Part shown: positions 7,816 through 8,226 of the stretch, in pieces | How positions within the stretch are numbered: position 1 is the first letter of the stretch | How the letters are laid out: each line of letters opens with the position of its first letter | Assembly (NCBI GenBank): GCA_934454745.1 | Contig: CAKSGP010000049.1 | Span: forward strand, 1 to 8,226 | Direction of reading: 5' to 3' | Length of the DNA stretch: 8,226 bases | DNA from: an uncultured Clostridia bacterium | GTDB lineage: Bacteria > Bacillota > Clostridia > UBA1381 | Made by a program: the position numbers and the translations under genes | The notes under the pieces: model-generated | What the model was told of the DNA's origin: nothing | The model's input: the letters and a program-made list of their open reading frames with translations, nothing else | Database searches by the model: none

Positions 7816-7821
7816 CCTCCG
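7816..7821 (-). promoter_or_regulatory. Strong Shine-Dalgarno fixing a TTG start
   Basis: On the minus strand CGGAGG is followed by TGATGTT and then TTG, so GGAGG lies 7 bases before the TTG at 7808. The downstream frame begins NKVLREEKKF, the usual VTC N-terminus. The ATG within the spacer is out of frame and hits TGA after one further codon, so the TTG is the only workable start here. Confidence 0.85.
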
Positions 7822-7834
7822 AAAAACCAAAAAC

Positions 7835-7887
7835 AAAAAAACCGACTACAAAAGCAACGCTTAAAACGGTTGCTGTTTGCAGTCGGT
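7835..7887 (-). terminator. Intrinsic terminator, the riboswitch expression platform
   Basis: On the minus strand ACCGACTGCAAA (7887-7876) pairs with TTTGTAGTCGGT (7852-7841), with one G-U pair. An inner stem AGCAAC (7874-7869) pairs with GTTGCT (7858-7853) around a ten-base loop, and one unpaired C separates the two stems. The hairpin runs straight into seven U (7841-7835). It lies between the aptamer and the first gene. Its 5' arm includes the CTGCAAA that closes the aptamer, so terminator and aptamer cannot form together. Ligand binding should therefore prevent termination. Confidence 0.93.
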
Positions 7888-7953
7888 CTGTCATGCGAAT
7901 ATATCGTTTAGACACCTAACTTTGCGTCTCAATCTTTCAATTGATTTGCCAAA
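7876..7953 (-). ncRNA. Cyclic di-GMP-I (GEMM-I) riboswitch aptamer
   Basis: The minus strand carries the class I hallmarks in order. GGCAAA comes at 7951-7946. A five-pair stem CAATT/GATTG is capped by a GAAA tetraloop (7943-7930). GACGCAAAG lies at 7928-7920, CTAA at 7911-7908 and ATGACAG at 7894-7888. A terminal CAG-ACCGA-CTG hairpin follows. The closing helix would be TTTG (7953-7950) with CAAA (7879-7876). The GAAA loop is the one that docks in the partner helix in known structures. It begins about 14 bases after the predicted transcription start and controls the seven-gene operon. The aptamer 3' end shares bases with the terminator 5' arm, which suggests that c-di-GMP turns expression on. 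The class is not in real doubt; the direction of switching is inference. Confidence 0.95.
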
Positions 7954-7974
7954 TGTTTATTTATACTTATGTAT

Positions 7975-8003
7975 ATTATATCACAAGTTGTGTGATTATG
8001 CAA
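7975..8003 (-). promoter_or_regulatory. Sigma-A promoter of the operon
   Basis: On the minus strand TTGCAT (8003-7998) is followed by exactly 17 bases and then TATAAT (7980-7975). TGA directly before the -10 makes it an extended -10 promoter. The start of transcription should fall near 7966-7968, giving a leader of about 159 bases that contains the whole riboswitch and terminator. Confidence 0.85.
7980..7996. repeat. Inverted repeat inside the promoter spacer
   Basis: ATCACA-AGTTG-TGTGAT forms six-base arms around five bases and fills nearly the whole space between the -35 and -10 boxes. Its position would suit a repressor operator. No regulator is visible in the window, so this is only a candidate, and the symmetry could be chance. 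Confidence 0.35.
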
Positions 8004-8014
8004 GCGCTTTGTTG

Positions 8015-8022
8015 TTTTTTTT
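8015..8022 (-). promoter_or_regulatory. A-tract, possible UP element
   Basis: Eight consecutive A on the minus strand lie at about -47 to -55 from the predicted start, where the alpha subunit of RNA polymerase contacts UP elements. It may strengthen the operon promoter. It is a short run in an AT-rich spacer, so confidence is modest. Confidence 0.4.
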
Positions 8023-8084
8023 GTGGAGATGTTGTTGTGATACAATTGATGGGTGACAAAAATATAGGAAAATCAAACCAAGTA

Positions 8085-8093
8085 TGATATAAT
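8085..8093 (+). promoter_or_regulatory. Possible divergent extended -10 promoter
   Basis: TGATATAAT on the plus strand is a perfect extended -10, the same nine bases as the operon promoter in the opposite direction. No good -35 lies 16 to 18 bases upstream. It would drive a gene beyond the right edge, with a leader of at least about 125 bases in this window. Confidence 0.4.
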
Positions 8094-8226
8094 GTTAATA
8101 ACCACAAAAACAAATATCAGAGCATTCGGATTTATCTGTATATAAAAATGCTAGATTGCCCGCCACATTCGAATTTTTGTCAGCTAATACTGATAATGTA
8201 TAAGAGTAATTAAGGCATCTATTTCG
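8094..8226. other. Right-hand intergenic stretch without a recognised gene
   Basis: I see no convincing reading frame on either strand. The best one (8148-8213, 21 codons on the plus strand) has no ribosome binding site. There is no hairpin with a U-tract. A near-repeat of CATTCGGATTT at 8123-8133 and CATTCGAATTT at 8166-8176 is the only visible structure. The stretch is probably the leader of a divergent gene, or simply intergenic. Together with the control region at 7809-8093 it makes up the one long gene-free part of the window. Confidence 0.6.

Larger units (their letters stand above)
1..7967 (-). other. Seven-gene operon under riboswitch control
   Basis: All genes point the same way, with junctions of 12, 1, 8 and 11 bases and two ATGA overlaps. 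Each has its own Shine-Dalgarno, often overlapping the previous stop. I see no internal terminator hairpin in these short junctions. The only strong promoter in the window is at the right end, so one transcript probably covers the VTC protein through the glycosyltransferase and continues past position 1. Confidence 0.85.

Noticed and set aside
7876..7953. Class II c-di-GMP or other riboswitch class
   Set aside because: The GAAA-capped stem followed by GACGCAAAG and the CTAA and ATGACAG elements are specific to the class I layout.
7980..7996. CRP-type site
   Set aside because: The half-sites are in the reverse order (TCACA then TGTGA) with five bases between them, unlike the TGTGA-N6-TCACA consensus. 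It is kept only as a generic inverted repeat.
8001..8022. AAGCGCTT palindrome followed by eight T on the plus strand, as a terminator
   Set aside because: The palindrome has no room for a loop and no extended stem, and it is separated from the T run. The T run is better read as an A-tract upstream of the operon promoter.
8123..8176. Near-identical repeat CATTCGGATTT / CATTCGAATTT
   Set aside because: Only two copies of 11 bases with one mismatch in AT-rich DNA. There is no flanking structure to suggest a binding-site array, attachment site or CRISPR.
8148..8213. 21-codon plus-strand frame after the divergent promoter
   Set aside because: It has no Shine-Dalgarno and no recognisable peptide features, and it is of a length expected by chance.

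Overview
The window looks like chromosome from a Firmicute of the class Clostridia, possibly an uncultured Oscillospiraceae or Lachnospiraceae-type gut organism. The evidence is moderately AT-rich DNA, strong AGGAGG-type ribosome binding sites, a sigma-A promoter with extended -10, a Gram-positive lipobox and a class I cyclic di-GMP riboswitch. I cannot place it more closely without a search.

All seven coding regions lie on the minus strand and form one tightly packed operon, read from right to left. Positions 8226-7809 are a control region. It holds a consensus promoter (7975-8003) with an upstream A-tract, a c-di-GMP-I (GEMM-I) riboswitch aptamer (7876-7953), an intrinsic terminator that overlaps the aptamer's 3' end (7835-7887), and a strong Shine-Dalgarno before the first gene. 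Then come: a VTC/triphosphate-tunnel protein (7808-7113, TTG start); a DUF4956 membrane protein (7100-6423); a small fibronectin type III lipoprotein (6421-6011); a membrane-anchored CotH-family protein (6002-4527); a membrane-anchored glycoside-hydrolase-like protein with a CBM9/DOMON-like C-terminal domain (4515-2335); a membrane-anchored HEAT-repeat protein (2338-1241); and a processive family 2 glycosyltransferase (1244 to beyond position 1). The glycosyltransferase is cut by the left window edge. Gaps are 0 to about 12 bases, and the last two junctions are ATGA overlaps.

Taken together this reads as a c-di-GMP-controlled surface or exopolysaccharide locus. The glycosyltransferase would polymerise and export a beta-linked glycan, probably contacted on the cytoplasmic side by the HEAT protein. 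The hydrolase-like protein would trim or modify the polymer outside the membrane. The lipoprotein and CotH protein also face outward. The VTC and DUF4956 proteins form a known co-occurring pair of uncertain job, one cytoplasmic and one membrane-embedded. Because the aptamer 3' strand and the terminator 5' arm share the same bases, c-di-GMP should favour read-through, making this an ON switch. The nature of the polymer, and what the VTC and CotH proteins act on, cannot be read from the sequence.

The right-hand end (about 8036-8226) has no convincing gene. It may hold a divergent promoter for a gene beyond the window.
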